From NCBI RefSeq assembly GCF_014596475.1, contig NZ_MECJ01000018.1:1-64000 (forward strand): 64,000 nt of DNA, read 5' to 3'. How positions within the stretch are numbered: position 1 is the stretch's first letter; each line of letters starts with the position of its first letter. The stretch is from Streptomyces sp. CBMA152 (GTDB taxonomy: Bacteria; Actinomycetota; Actinomycetes; Streptomycetales; Streptomycetaceae). The notes under the pieces are model-generated. The model ran no database searches. It had not been told where the DNA came from and saw only the letters and a program-made list of their open reading frames with translations. Both the position numbers and the translations under genes were made by a program. This document shows positions 27,355 to 36,914 of this stretch, piece after piece.

Positions 27355-27791
27355 GGCGCCCTTCCCGGCAACCACTCGTGGTCGGCGAGGATGCGCCCGG
27401 TGCGGGCGTGCAGCTGCTCCATGTCGGACGGCGTGAGGATCAGCGCGGCCTCGCTGCTGCCGCCGTCCTCGTAATGCACGAGGACGGCCAGCGAAACTTG
27501 CTTGGCGCGCCGGTCGTAGACCGCGTCGGTGACGAGCAAGGTCGCGTGGGTCACCTTGGCAGGGACCGGCTTCAACGTGCTGGCGTCGGCCGGCGCGGAC
27601 CATTCCGCACCGCCGCCCGGCGGGCGCAGGTGGTAGGTCGCGGCGCCTTCACCGGGGAGGGTGACGACGACGCCGACGCGGCCGTCCTTGGCGGTGTCGG
27701 CGACGAGGTCGCCGAGCTGGGGGCAGAAGGGGGCCGCCGTGCCTAACTCGGCCCCCTGCGAAGGCAGATGGGGAGTTGGTCGTCCGCTCAT
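27351..27791 (-). CDS. Hypothetical protein, 146 aa
   Basis: 146 aa, soluble, mixed alpha/beta by composition. Has AELGTAAPFCPQLGDLVADTA at the N-terminus and LILTPSDMEQLHARTGRILADH near the end. Proteins of this type accompany XRE regulators in Streptomyces genomes in my experience, but I do not know a function. First of the tightly coupled genes after the XRE regulator (56-bp gap). Confidence 0.6.
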   Translation of the reverse strand: MSGRPTPHLPSQGAELGTAAPFCPQLGDLVADTAKDGRVGVVVTLPGEGAATYHLRPPGGGAEWSAPADASTLKPVPAKVTHATLLVTDAVYDRRAKQVSLAVLVHYEDGGSSEAALILTPSDMEQLHARTGRILADHEWLPGRAP

Positions 27792-27847
27792 GCCCCTGAA
27801 GTTAGGGAGGGGCCAGGGGGCGAATATGAATCAGAGGAATACGACCC

Positions 27848-29077
27848 TTATCCGTCCAGGTGGAAGCGGTCGGACATGCGCCGCAACTTCTCTCGCGTAG
27901 ACGTCCGTTCGGCATAGACGATGCCGCGCAGGGTGGAGCGGGCGATGGGGTGGTTGCGGATGAGCTGGGGTGCGATCCGTTCCGCCTTCTCCAGCTCGCC
28001 CAGCGCCTTGTCGCGGTTCCCGTCCCACAGCCATGCGCGCGCGAGATCCATGTGGTGATGCCCTTGGCGGGAGTTGGGCAGTGAGGCGACCAGCTCCGGG
28101 CTGGTGCGGTGGTTTATCGACAGCGCCTTGCGCTCCTGGCCCATCTCCAGAGCCACGCTGATGGCATGGATCTGGACGTTGCCGGGGGAGAACGTCAGCG
28201 AGTGCCGGTCGTACACCGGGGCGCCGGTGTACTCGCCCATGCGGTCGGCCGCCGTCTTGGCGAGACCGATGCGGTCCTCGGTCTCCGACGACCGGCCGCC
28301 TCGCGCGGCAGAGACGGCGGCTCGGAGCTGGAGCGCGCCCCACGCCCGTACCGCCAAGGGTTCGCCCCGCTCGTAGCCCTGCTGAACGGTGCTGATGGCC
28401 TTGTCGGACAAGGTGATGGCGTCCTCCCAGTCCGCGCTCGCCCACATGTCCCAGACCCGCATCCAGTCGGCGACCGCCGGCAGGACGGGGTCGCCGGACA
28501 GCCGTGCGGACCAGGCTGCCCGCTCGCAGGCCATGGCGACCAGCTCGGGATGGCCCAGAGAGTGGGCGGCGGTGTGTGCGAACTTGCAGCACACCGCGTA
28601 AATGGCGTACGCCTCCTCCCGCTCATGACCGGTAGCCACCTCGGCAAGGGCGCGCGATTCACGGAGCAGGTCCGGCAGGACGCACATGATGGCCACGTTC
28701 GCGGCGGCATCCCGCAGCCGGTGCAGGCGAGTCATCTCCCGCCACAGCCTCGCCGCCGGGCGCGGGGTGCCGTCGAAGACAGGCGTCAGGTCGTAGCGGC
28801 GGAGCTCCCGCAGGATCGAGGACGCGGCGACCTGCCACTGGTTCTCGTCGGGAGAGCTGGTGTAGGGGCGACCGATCAGGTCGTTGGGGTGTACGTGGAG
28901 TTCGGCCGCCAGCAGGTTCAGTACGCCGACCCGGTCCAGTTCGATGAGGCCGCGTTCCATCTTGGAGACCCAGCCCTGCGATTTGCCCAGGGCGGCGGCA
29001 AGGTCGGCCTGCGGCATGCCCAGGCGCAGGCGGGCGCGACGAGCCCGGCGGCCGATCTCCTCGGCTTCTTCCAGCAT
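27848..29077 (-). CDS. XRE-family regulator with helical repeat (TPR-like) sensor domain
   Basis: 409 aa. HTH_3 domain at about 8-65 (RLRLGMPQADLAAALGKSQ, GWVSKMERG). The remaining ~330 aa are TPR-like helices (for example ALGELEKAERIA). This architecture fits signal-responsive regulators of the PlcR/Rap type in general form. It lies upstream of, and in line with, the saccharide operon and is its most likely regulator. Confidence 0.85.
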   Translation of the reverse strand: MLEEAEEIGRRARRARLRLGMPQADLAAALGKSQGWVSKMERGLIELDRVGVLNLLAAELHVHPNDLIGRPYTSSPDENQWQVAASSILRELRRYDLTPVFDGTPRPAARLWREMTRLHRLRDAAANVAIMCVLPDLLRESRALAEVATGHEREEAYAIYAVCCKFAHTAAHSLGHPELVAMACERAAWSARLSGDPVLPAVADWMRVWDMWASADWEDAITLSDKAISTVQQGYERGEPLAVRAWGALQLRAAVSAARGGRSSETEDRIGLAKTAADRMGEYTGAPVYDRHSLTFSPGNVQIHAISVALEMGQERKALSINHRTSPELVASLPNSRQGHHHMDLARAWLWDGNRDKALGELEKAERIAPQLIRNHPIARSTLRGIVYAERTSTREKLRRMSDRFHLDG

Positions 29078-29346
29078 CAGCTCGCCCCCGACCTGTTGAT
29101 GGACCGTATCTGCTTAAGCGTTCGGCAGGGCATAGTGCCTCCGTCCGTTCAGGCGTCTCCCCCAGAACGGTACCCATGCCAGCCCAAGGGCGAGGCGGCT
29201 CCGGCAAAGCCGACCGCTTGCCCTGGGCGACGCGCAGTGCTCGGCGGTCAGCGACTGGCGTGTCCCCGTGCCGAGCCTGGCCGCTGCGCAGGAAGCGGCT
29301 GACGCTGGGCCGCGAGGTCCGTTCGGGTGCCCGGGGCCGTCCGGTA

Positions 29347-29822
29347 TCAGGCGGCTCGTGCTCGGTCGGCCGGAGTGGACTGCTGGGTGAGGCGTTCGAA
29401 GGCGACTGCGGCTTGGCGAAGCTGGGGCCGGATCTCCTTGGGCGCGAGGAGAGGCAGGACGTCGAGGGCTTCGCCGAAGGCGGCCAAGTGGGCCTGGGCG
29501 GCTGCGTCGTCGCCCTGGTCGAGGCGGTCGGGATGCGTTCGGCGGCTGCGCTCGGCTGATGCCACGGATCGAGCCGGTCTTGCCGCCCTGTCTGGGCGGG
29601 CTGGTCGCTGGCGTTGAGGCGGTCGCGGATCTGGGGGAGGGGCAGGTCGGAGACGAGCTTGGAGCCGGAGTATCAGACAGGCTCGCCTGCGGCGTTGGTG
29701 TCGCCTTCGAGGGCGACCTTGGATCCGCGGGTGTCGCCGGAGGGGAAGCGCTGGACCTCGACGAGGACGCCGTCGGTGGCCGCGAGGACGCTGAAGAACT
29801 TCTCGGGGCTGGTGGCGGACAT
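29347..29822 (-). pseudogene. Broken relaxase/mobilization protein C-terminal part
   Basis: From 29822 the minus strand reads SATSPEKFFSVLAATDGVLV and on to GDTRGSKVALEGDTNAAGEPV, then an in-frame TGA (around 29686) where TGG (Trp) is expected before YSGSKLVSDLPLP. A frameshift near 29540 then leads to HPDRLDQGDDAAAQAHLAAF and a C-terminal helix ending at 29347. I recognise this as the C-terminal region of Streptomyces mobilization/relaxase proteins. The nuclease domain is missing. Nonsense codon plus frameshift plus truncation mark a dead mobile-element gene. Confidence 0.65.
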
Positions 29823-29885
29823 GATGTCTGTGCGGTGGACGGGGTGCGTACCCGAGGTCCGGCCCGCGACCGAGGTCCGTCATGC

Positions 29886-30218
29886 GCGGCACGCGTCGCC
29901 GTGGGCGATATCGCGGACCGTCACGATCTCGTGGTGCAGCGGCTCGCGATCGTGGCCGCCCACAGCGAACTGCAGGAACGCGGACTGCTGAAGCGCGCCG
30001 AATTCGGCTCCGTCGTCACCGACGCGCTGGTGGCGAGCGGAATCGAGGAGACCGCGGCCCGACTGGCCGCCGAGATCGGCGTCCTCGCCTTCGTCACCAC
30101 CGTCGCGCAGTGGGCCGAGCCCGCGCCCCCGGGGCTCTTTGTCGAGGTCGCGCGCACTGTGGTGAACGACCTGATGGCCCGTGCGACCACGTTCTGCGCG
30201 GAGGCCGACCGGACTTGA
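29886..30218 (+). pseudogene. TetR-family regulator, C-terminal fragment only
   Basis: About 110 codons (VGDIADRHDLVVQRLAIVAA … CAEADRT). This is the ligand-binding C-terminal domain of a TetR-family repressor with no HTH N-terminal domain in front. The missing part is replaced by the mobilization-gene remnant, so the break lies near 29850-29890. It is immediately upstream of the PKS on the same strand, suggesting it was the PKS cluster regulator. Translation, if any, would be of a non-DNA-binding fragment. Confidence 0.7.
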
Positions 30219-30286
30219 CGAACCCGAGCGGGCCGAGTGAGGTTGCGAGAACCCGTTCACGCTGTCGCGGACCGCAGGAGTGCAAG

Positions 30287-33200
30287 GTGCATGAGTTGAT
30301 CCTTCGTCACGCGACGGATCTCACCGAGAAGATCGCCTTTGCCGATGCCGACGCGGCGGTGAGCTACGGCGATCTCGCTCGCCGCACCGCGTGGGTGGCC
30401 GGCAACCTCCGCGTCGAGCGGGACAGCAGGGTGGCGCTGTACCTGTCCAGCGGGGTGCCCGCGATCAGCGCCACCCTCGGCGTCAGCCGTGCCGCCGCCG
30501 TCGGCGTTCCGCTCGACACGCGCCTCGGGGACGACGACCTCCGGTTCCGCCTGGCGGACAGCGGCGCGGACTTGGTGGTCACCGACCGCGAACACCACAC
30601 GCAGGTCCGGCGGGTGGCCGGGGTCCGGGTGGTGACCGTCGACGAGCTGTTCACGCCCACCTCGGTGCCGCCCCGTGACGACCTCGACCCGGACGCTCCC
30701 GCGTGGCTCCACTACACGTCCGGGACCAGCGGGGACCCGAAGGGCGTGCTGTCGGCGCAGTCCTCCTGGATGCGGTCGGCCGACCACGCCTATCGGGGGC
30801 TGCTGGGCATGTCCGGCGACGACCACCTGCTGTGGCCGCTGCCGCTGTTCCATGCGTTCGGCCACTCGATGTGCGTGGTCGGCGTGTTGGCGCTGGGTTC
30901 GAGCGCCTATGTGATGGACCGCTTCACACCGGAGAGGGCTGCGGAGCTGTTGCGCCGTCAGCCGTTCACGGCACTGGGCGGCGTGCCGACGGTCTTTGCC
31001 CAACTCCTGGACGCCGGCGTTCCGTTGCCGGCGCGCTGCCTGTCGGCCGGGGCCCCGCTGCCGCAGGAGCTGCGCGACCGGTTTCGCCGCACCTTCGACC
31101 GCGACCTGCACGACGGCTACGGCAGCACGGAGACCTCGGGGAAGATCGCCGTCGACGGCGTCGTCCTGCCGGGGATCGAGACTCGCTTCGTGGACGGCGA
31201 GATCCAGCTGAGGCTGCCCGGCGCCGACGAGTGGCACGCCACCGGGGACCTCGGCCGGGAGGAGAACGGCCGCTTGGTGGTGACGGGGCGGGCCAGCGAG
31301 ATCGTCATCCGGGGCGGCGAGAACATCCACCCGGCCGAGATCGAGCAGGTGCTGGCCCCCTGCCCGGACGTCCGGGACGTGGCCGTGGCGGGGGAGCCCG
31401 ACGAGTTGCTCGGTGAGGTGCCGGTCGCCTACGTCGTCGGCGACGCGGATCCGGCGGCGGTCCTGGCCTTCTGCCGTCGGCACCTGCCGCCCCACCGGGT
31501 GCCGGAGGCGGTCCGCCCGGTCAGCCGGATTCCGCAGACCTCCTCGGGCAAGCCCGCCCGGCGTCGGCTTCGGTTCCAGTATCTGCTCGATCTGGTCCGC
31601 CGTGAGACGGCGGGGATCACCGGCGGGGAGCCGAACGCGGACCAGCCGTTCGCCGAAGCCGGGCTCGACTCCATCGCCACCGTGCGCCTGCGCGACCGGC
31701 TGGGCGCGGAGCTGGGTCTCGCCCTCCCGACGTCCGTGGTGTTCGACCACCCCACGCCCGAGGCGATGGCCGACTACCTGACCGGCGGCGTCGCCGGTCC
31801 GCCGCCGCCCGCCCGCAAGGCCACCGAACCGATCGCGATCGTCGGCATGGCCTGCCGCTACCCAGGCGGGATCACCGGCCCCGAGGACCTCTGGCGTGTG
31901 GTCGCCGCCGGCCAGGACACCATCACGGGTTTCCCCACGGATCGGGGCTGGCCCTTGGACGAGCTGTTCCATCCCGACCCCGACCATGTCGGCACCAGCT
32001 ACGTGACCCGCGGGGGCTTCCTCGCCGACGCGGCCGACTTCGACGCGGCGTTCTTCCGTATGTCACCACGCGAGGCGCTGGCCACCGACCCGCAGCAACG
32101 CCTGCTGCTGGAAACGGCCTGGGAGGCCGTCGAGCGGGCGGGCATCGCGCCCGAGTCACTGCGGGGCAGCAACACCGGCGTGTTCGTCGGCCTGATGTAC
32201 GACGACTACGCCAGTCGCTTCCGGGGTACCGAGCACGAGCTCCTGCCGCAGATCGCCCTGGGCGCGGCGGGAAGCGTGGCCTCCGGGCGGATCGCCTACA
32301 GTCTGGGCCTGCACGGGCCGGCAATCACCCTGGACACCGCGTGTTCCTCGTCCCTGGTCACCCTGCACGTCGCGGCGGACTCGCTGCGGAGCGGCCAGTG
32401 CGACCTGGCGCTGGCGGGAGGCGCCGCGGTGATGGCCACGCCGGACAGCTTCGTCGTGTTCAGCCGGCAACGCGGTCTCGCCCCCGACGGACGGGTGAAG
32501 CCGTTCTCCGCGGCCGCCGACGGCACCGTCTGGTCGGAGGGCGTAGGGCTGCTGCTCCTTGAGCGGGTCGACGACGCGGTACGCAACGGTCACCCGATCC
32601 TGGCCCTGCTGCGCGGCTCGGCGGTCAACCAGGACGGGGCGTCCAACGGCCTCACGGCGCCCAGCGGCCCCGCCCAGGCCGCGGTGATCCAGCAGGCGCT
32701 GGCCGATGCCGGGCTCACCGCCGCCGACGTGGACGTGGTCGAGGCTCACGGAACCGGCACCGCGCTCGGCGACCCCGTCGAGGCGGCCGCACTGCTCGCC
32801 ACCTACGGCCAGGACCGTCCGGCTCCGCTGCTGGTCGGCACGGTCAAGTCCAACCTCGGGCACACCCAGGCGGCGGCCGGGGTCGCGGGCGTGATCAAGA
32901 GCGTGATGGCGATGCGCCACCGCACGGTACCGGCCACCCTGCACGTCGACGAGCCCATCCCCGAGGTCGACGGGTCCGCCGGTGCGGTCCGCGTGGTCAC
33001 CGAGCCCACGCCCTGGCCGGCGCGGAACCACCCGCGCCGTGCGGGAATTTCCGCGTTCGGGATCTCAGGGACCAACGCGCATGTGATCGTCGAGGAGTAC
33101 GAGCAGCTGCGGGTGGCGTACCTGTTCCCGGGGCAGGGGGCGCAGCGGCCCGGGATGGGACGGGACCTGGCCGCCAGGCATCCGGTGTTCGCCGCGGCGT

Positions 33201-36200
33201 TCGAAGAGGCGTGCGCCCATCTGGATCCGGCGCTGCGGGAGGCGATCGACACCGAACTGGTGCACCGCACCGACATCGCCCAGGCGGCCCTGTTCGCCTA
33301 CGAGGTTGCACTGTTCCGCCTGTTGGAGTCCTGGGGATACCGCCCGGACGCGCTGATCGGGCACTCCGCCGGGCAGATCGCGGCCGCCCACGTGGCGGGA
33401 GTCCTCTCCCTGCCGGACGCGGCGCGGCTGGTCACCGCCCGCGGACGGCTGATGCGCGAACTGCCGCCCGGCGGCGCCATGGTGGCCCTCCGGGCCGCCG
33501 AGAGCGAGATCCGCCTCACTCCGCGCACCGCCGTCGCGGCAGTCAACGGCCCGCGTTCGGTGGTGGTGTCCGGCGCGGAGCAGGAGGTCCTGGCCATCGC
33601 CGCCGGTTTCGAGCAGGCCACCCGGCTCACCGTCAGCCACGCCTTCCACTCCCCGCTGATGGACCCCATGCTGGACGAGTTCGCCCAGGTGGCAAGGAGT
33701 CTTACCTACTGTCCGCCGCACATCCCGGTCATCGGCGCGCGCCCGGACGATCCGGACTACTGGGTGCGGCACGTGCGTGAGACGGTCCGCTTCGCCGACC
33801 ACGTGGCCATGGTCGACGGCGCCACCCTGGTCGAACTCGGCCCGGGCACCACGCTGGCCGCGCTCGCCGACGGCGTCATCTCCACCACCGACCCCGAGCA
33901 GGCGGCGACCCGCCTGCGCGGCACCCGGGCCTTCCAGCGCCGTCGCTACTGGCTCGACCGTGCCTCCGAGCACCCGCTGATCGAGTCGACCCTCGTCGTG
34001 CCCGGTTCCGGCGAGGTGGTGTGCACCGCCGATCTCAGCCCCGTCTGGCTGCTCGACCACGTCGTCGAAGGAACGGCCATCGTGCCCGCCACGGCGATCC
34101 TGGAGCTGGTCCTGTACGCGGGGGAGCGGGCCGGATACGGCACCGTCGACGAGCTGGTCCTGCACACCGTGATGCCTCTGCCGCAGACGCGGCGCGCCGA
34201 GGTCGTCGTCCGCCCCGAGGCCGACGGTGCGCGCCCGTTCGAGGTGCACGCGAACGGCTCGGTCTGCGCGAGTGGCCGACTCGTCCGGGCCGCGGTGCCG
34301 CAGCCGGACCTCGGCGCGTGGCCCCCGCCGGACGCCGAGGAGGTCGAGGTCGACCACGCCGAGTACGGGCCCGCGTTCCGCGGGCTGTGCCGGATGTGGC
34401 GCCGCGGCGACGAACTCTTCGGCGAGGTACGCGGGGAGTTCCCGGACGCGGGGCGGTACGCCCTGCACCCCGCCCTGTTCGACGCCGCGCTGCACCCGGC
34501 CCGGACGCTTGCCGACGGAGTCCCTTTCGTCCTCCGTGGCGTCCACCTGCTGGCGCGGGGCGCCAGCGGGCTGCGCGTCCGCATCCGTGAAGGGCAGGTC
34601 ACCGCCACCGACCACGCGGGCCGACTGGTGGCGCACGTGGAATCACTCACCGTGCGGGCGACCGGGACCGGCCGGGGCACGCTGTTCCGCCCGCAGTGGC
34701 ACCGGGCTCCGGGGCCGTCGCACGGTGTTGTCCACGAGGTGCTGCCGGGCGACCCGCTCGATGCCTTGGCGCTCGCCCTGCGGGAGTTGCAGGCCGACCA
34801 CGAGCACCTGACCGTCCTGGTGCGGCCGGGAGATCTGGCCGGAGCGGCGGTCGCCGGCCTGGTCCGGGTCGCGCAGACGGAGCACCCTGGCAGGTACACC
34901 CTGGCCGAACTCGGCGACGGGGGACCGGAGACCGTCGCCGAGCGCGCCGACCTGGCCCCCGTGGCGGGCGGTGGCGCCTTCACCTGGCGCGGCACCGTTC
35001 TGGTCACCGGCGGCGGCGCACTCGGCCAGGCGCTCGCCGACCACCTGCGGGGCAAGGGCGTGCGCGTCGTCGTCGCCAGTCGCAGCGGTGAGACCCGCCT
35101 GGACGTCACCGACCGGGAGGCGCTGGCCGCACTGGTCGACTCGATCGAGGACCTGCGGGCCGTCGTGCACACCGCCGGGGTGCTCGACGACGGGGTCCTG
35201 ACGTCGATGACCCCCGAGCGTCTGGAGACGGTCTGGCGGCCGAAAGCGGAAGCGGCCTGGCATCTACACGAGCTGACCGCGCATCGGGACCTGGACGCGT
35301 TCGTGCTGTTCTCCTCGGCATCCGGTGTGCTCGGTCACGCCGGGCAGGCCAACTACGCGGCGGCCAACTGCTACCTGGACGAGCTCGCCCGCCACCGGCG
35401 ACGGCTGGGACTCCCCGGGCTCTCCCTGGCCTGGGGCCCGTGGACGGTCGGGATGATGGCCGACCGGACCACCGCTCCTGGCCTGGTGCCTCTCACCCCC
35501 GCGGAGGGCGTGGCACTTCTGGAGGCGGCACTGGGCGTCGCGGAGCCGGTCCTGGTGCCGATCGCGTTCGACGCCCCGCCCCGGCCGAAAGCCCGGCGCG
35601 TGCCGGAACCACAGCGCATGGGGGAACCGAGCGTGCCGACCGGCCTGTTGGAGATGGTGTGCGCCGAGGTCGCCGCGGTGCTGAGCTACCCGGAGGTGGA
35701 TCCGGACACCCCGATCCTCGACCTCGGCTTCGACTCGCTGACCTCGATCGAGCTGCGCAACCGGCTGGAGGGACGGACCGGCCTGCGGCTCCCCGCGACC
35801 ATGGTCTTCGAGTCCCCCACGCCCAGGGCACTCGCCGAGCAGTTGCGTCCGCCGCCGGCACCCGGATCGCTCGGGTTCCTGTACCACAGGCTGTGTGAGC
35901 TGGGCCGGCATCAGGAGGCCATGCACCTGCTCGTCTCCGCCTCGTACGCGCTCCCGTCCGCGGCGACGCTCCCGTCGGTCGCCCCACAGAGGCTCAGTGA
36001 CGGCGAAGGCCCGGCGATCGTCTGCTTCCCCGCCTTCGCCTCACCCCCGGGAGAGTACCGTCTGCTCGCCCGGCATCTGCCGCAGATGTGGCTGCTCCCG
36101 CACCCGGGGTACGACGGCGGCCCCGTGCCGGAGGACGTGGAAGCCCTCGTGAGGACCCACGCGGCCTCGATCGGGCGACTCGGCCGACCGGTGGTGCTGC

Positions 36201-36541
36201 TGGGCCGCTCCACCGGCGGCCTGGTTGCCCAGGCCGTCGCGGAACGCGTGGGTGCCGAGGCCGTGGTGCTGGTGGACACCCACCCGGTCCAGGACGAGGA
36301 ACGGCTGACTGGACTGGCGGTCCGCAGCGCGCTCCGGCTCGACGAACCCGGTCTCGCGGCGATGGGTGCGTACGCACGTATCTTCCTGGACCGGCAGGAG
36401 GAGCCGACCGTCCCGACCCTGCACCTGCGTGCCGGCGAGGTGCCCGGTGACCACCACTCCATCCTCGACGAGCACGTGGCCACAACGGCGGAGGCGATCC
36501 GGGCGTGGCTCTCCTGGACGGTTCCGCCCAAGACGAGTTGA
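30287..36541 (+). CDS. Single-module type I polyketide synthase: AL-ACP-KS-AT-DH-KR-ACP-TE
   Basis: 2084 aa. Acyl-AMP ligase loading domain (about 1-430; YTSGTSGDPKG at 143) then ACP1 (Ser462, LDSIATV). KS at about 513-935 with Cys686 (DTACSSS), His821 (VEAHGTGT) and His859. AT with GHSAGQ Ser1027 and HAFH, the malonyl-CoA signature. DH with HxxxGxxxxP (DHVVEGTAIVP) and FDAALHP. KR with TGGGALG, LDD (B-type) and QANYAAAN. ACP2 Ser1817. TE with GRSTGG Ser1975 and GDHH. GTG at 30287 has GGAG 6 nt upstream. Predicted to activate a free carboxylic acid, extend it with malonate, reduce and dehydrate, and release it. Only a TetR fragment and no tailoring genes flank it. Confidence 0.9.
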   Translation: MHELILRHATDLTEKIAFADADAAVSYGDLARRTAWVAGNLRVERDSRVALYLSSGVPAISATLGVSRAAAVGVPLDTRLGDDDLRFRLADSGADLVVTDREHHTQVRRVAGVRVVTVDELFTPTSVPPRDDLDPDAPAWLHYTSGTSGDPKGVLSAQSSWMRSADHAYRGLLGMSGDDHLLWPLPLFHAFGHSMCVVGVLALGSSAYVMDRFTPERAAELLRRQPFTALGGVPTVFAQLLDAGVPLPARCLSAGAPLPQELRDRFRRTFDRDLHDGYGSTETSGKIAVDGVVLPGIETRFVDGEIQLRLPGADEWHATGDLGREENGRLVVTGRASEIVIRGGENIHPAEIEQVLAPCPDVRDVAVAGEPDELLGEVPVAYVVGDADPAAVLAFCRRHLPPHRVPEAVRPVSRIPQTSSGKPARRRLRFQYLLDLVRRETAGITGGEPNADQPFAEAGLDSIATVRLRDRLGAELGLALPTSVVFDHPTPEAMADYLTGGVAGPPPPARKATEPIAIVGMACRYPGGITGPEDLWRVVAAGQDTITGFPTDRGWPLDELFHPDPDHVGTSYVTRGGFLADAADFDAAFFRMSPREALATDPQQRLLLETAWEAVERAGIAPESLRGSNTGVFVGLMYDDYASRFRGTEHELLPQIALGAAGSVASGRIAYSLGLHGPAITLDTACSSSLVTLHVAADSLRSGQCDLALAGGAAVMATPDSFVVFSRQRGLAPDGRVKPFSAAADGTVWSEGVGLLLLERVDDAVRNGHPILALLRGSAVNQDGASNGLTAPSGPAQAAVIQQALADAGLTAADVDVVEAHGTGTALGDPVEAAALLATYGQDRPAPLLVGTVKSNLGHTQAAAGVAGVIKSVMAMRHRTVPATLHVDEPIPEVDGSAGAVRVVTEPTPWPARNHPRRAGISAFGISGTNAHVIVEEYEQLRVAYLFPGQGAQRPGMGRDLAARHPVFAAAFEEACAHLDPALREAIDTELVHRTDIAQAALFAYEVALFRLLESWGYRPDALIGHSAGQIAAAHVAGVLSLPDAARLVTARGRLMRELPPGGAMVALRAAESEIRLTPRTAVAAVNGPRSVVVSGAEQEVLAIAAGFEQATRLTVSHAFHSPLMDPMLDEFAQVARSLTYCPPHIPVIGARPDDPDYWVRHVRETVRFADHVAMVDGATLVELGPGTTLAALADGVISTTDPEQAATRLRGTRAFQRRRYWLDRASEHPLIESTLVVPGSGEVVCTADLSPVWLLDHVVEGTAIVPATAILELVLYAGERAGYGTVDELVLHTVMPLPQTRRAEVVVRPEADGARPFEVHANGSVCASGRLVRAAVPQPDLGAWPPPDAEEVEVDHAEYGPAFRGLCRMWRRGDELFGEVRGEFPDAGRYALHPALFDAALHPARTLADGVPFVLRGVHLLARGASGLRVRIREGQVTATDHAGRLVAHVESLTVRATGTGRGTLFRPQWHRAPGPSHGVVHEVLPGDPLDALALALRELQADHEHLTVLVRPGDLAGAAVAGLVRVAQTEHPGRYTLAELGDGGPETVAERADLAPVAGGGAFTWRGTVLVTGGGALGQALADHLRGKGVRVVVASRSGETRLDVTDREALAALVDSIEDLRAVVHTAGVLDDGVLTSMTPERLETVWRPKAEAAWHLHELTAHRDLDAFVLFSSASGVLGHAGQANYAAANCYLDELARHRRRLGLPGLSLAWGPWTVGMMADRTTAPGLVPLTPAEGVALLEAALGVAEPVLVPIAFDAPPRPKARRVPEPQRMGEPSVPTGLLEMVCAEVAAVLSYPEVDPDTPILDLGFDSLTSIELRNRLEGRTGLRLPATMVFESPTPRALAEQLRPPPAPGSLGFLYHRLCELGRHQEAMHLLVSASYALPSAATLPSVAPQRLSDGEGPAIVCFPAFASPPGEYRLLARHLPQMWLLPHPGYDGGPVPEDVEALVRTHAASIGRLGRPVVLLGRSTGGLVAQAVAERVGAEAVVLVDTHPVQDEERLTGLAVRSALRLDEPGLAAMGAYARIFLDRQEEPTVPTLHLRAGEVPGDHHSILDEHVATTAEAIRAWLSWTVPPKTS

Positions 36542-36626
36542 CCGAATCAAACAGGGAAATGCACGTCAGACGGGCAGGGGCCGGTACATGACGAACTTCG
36601 GCGACTCGGCGCGGCCGTCGCTCCCC

Positions 36627-36914
36627 CTACTGGACGCCGAACACCCGGTCGCCGGGCGGGCGTCCCAGAACGGGTGCGGGATCCGCCCTTCGGGGTGTCC
36701 GGTCGCGGGGGAAGACGAGGAGGACGCCCGGCCGGTCATTGGTGAACCAGCTGTCGAAGGAGAAGGGAGCGGGTCCGGCGTCGCCTTCGCCGAACACGAC
36801 CAGACCGTCGAGGACCTCTGCCTCCATGAAGCGGCGGGCCAGGTTCCAGCGCCTGTCCCGCTCGGCCAGCGAGCAGACGGGAACGGAAGCGCCTTGCACC
36901 GCTGGGAACATCAT
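36627..36914 (-). pseudogene. Xaa-Pro aminopeptidase-like (M24), N-terminal fragment
   Basis: 95 codons matching the creatinase/M24 N-terminal region (RRWNLARRFMEAEVLDGLVVFGEG, then FTNDRPGVLLVFPRD), after which the frame degenerates and stops; no metallopeptidase catalytic domain follows. The start overlaps the SDR stop by 4 nt (ATGA), so it was once the operon partner of the SDR gene. Its truncation may come from the same rearrangements that left the PKS isolated. Confidence 0.65.

Noticed and set aside
29882..30286. N-terminal extension of the PKS frame before 30287
   Set aside because: The frame is open upstream by chance; it lies inside the TetR fragment and translates to Arg-rich sequence. 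The GTG at 30287 has a Shine-Dalgarno and homology begins there.
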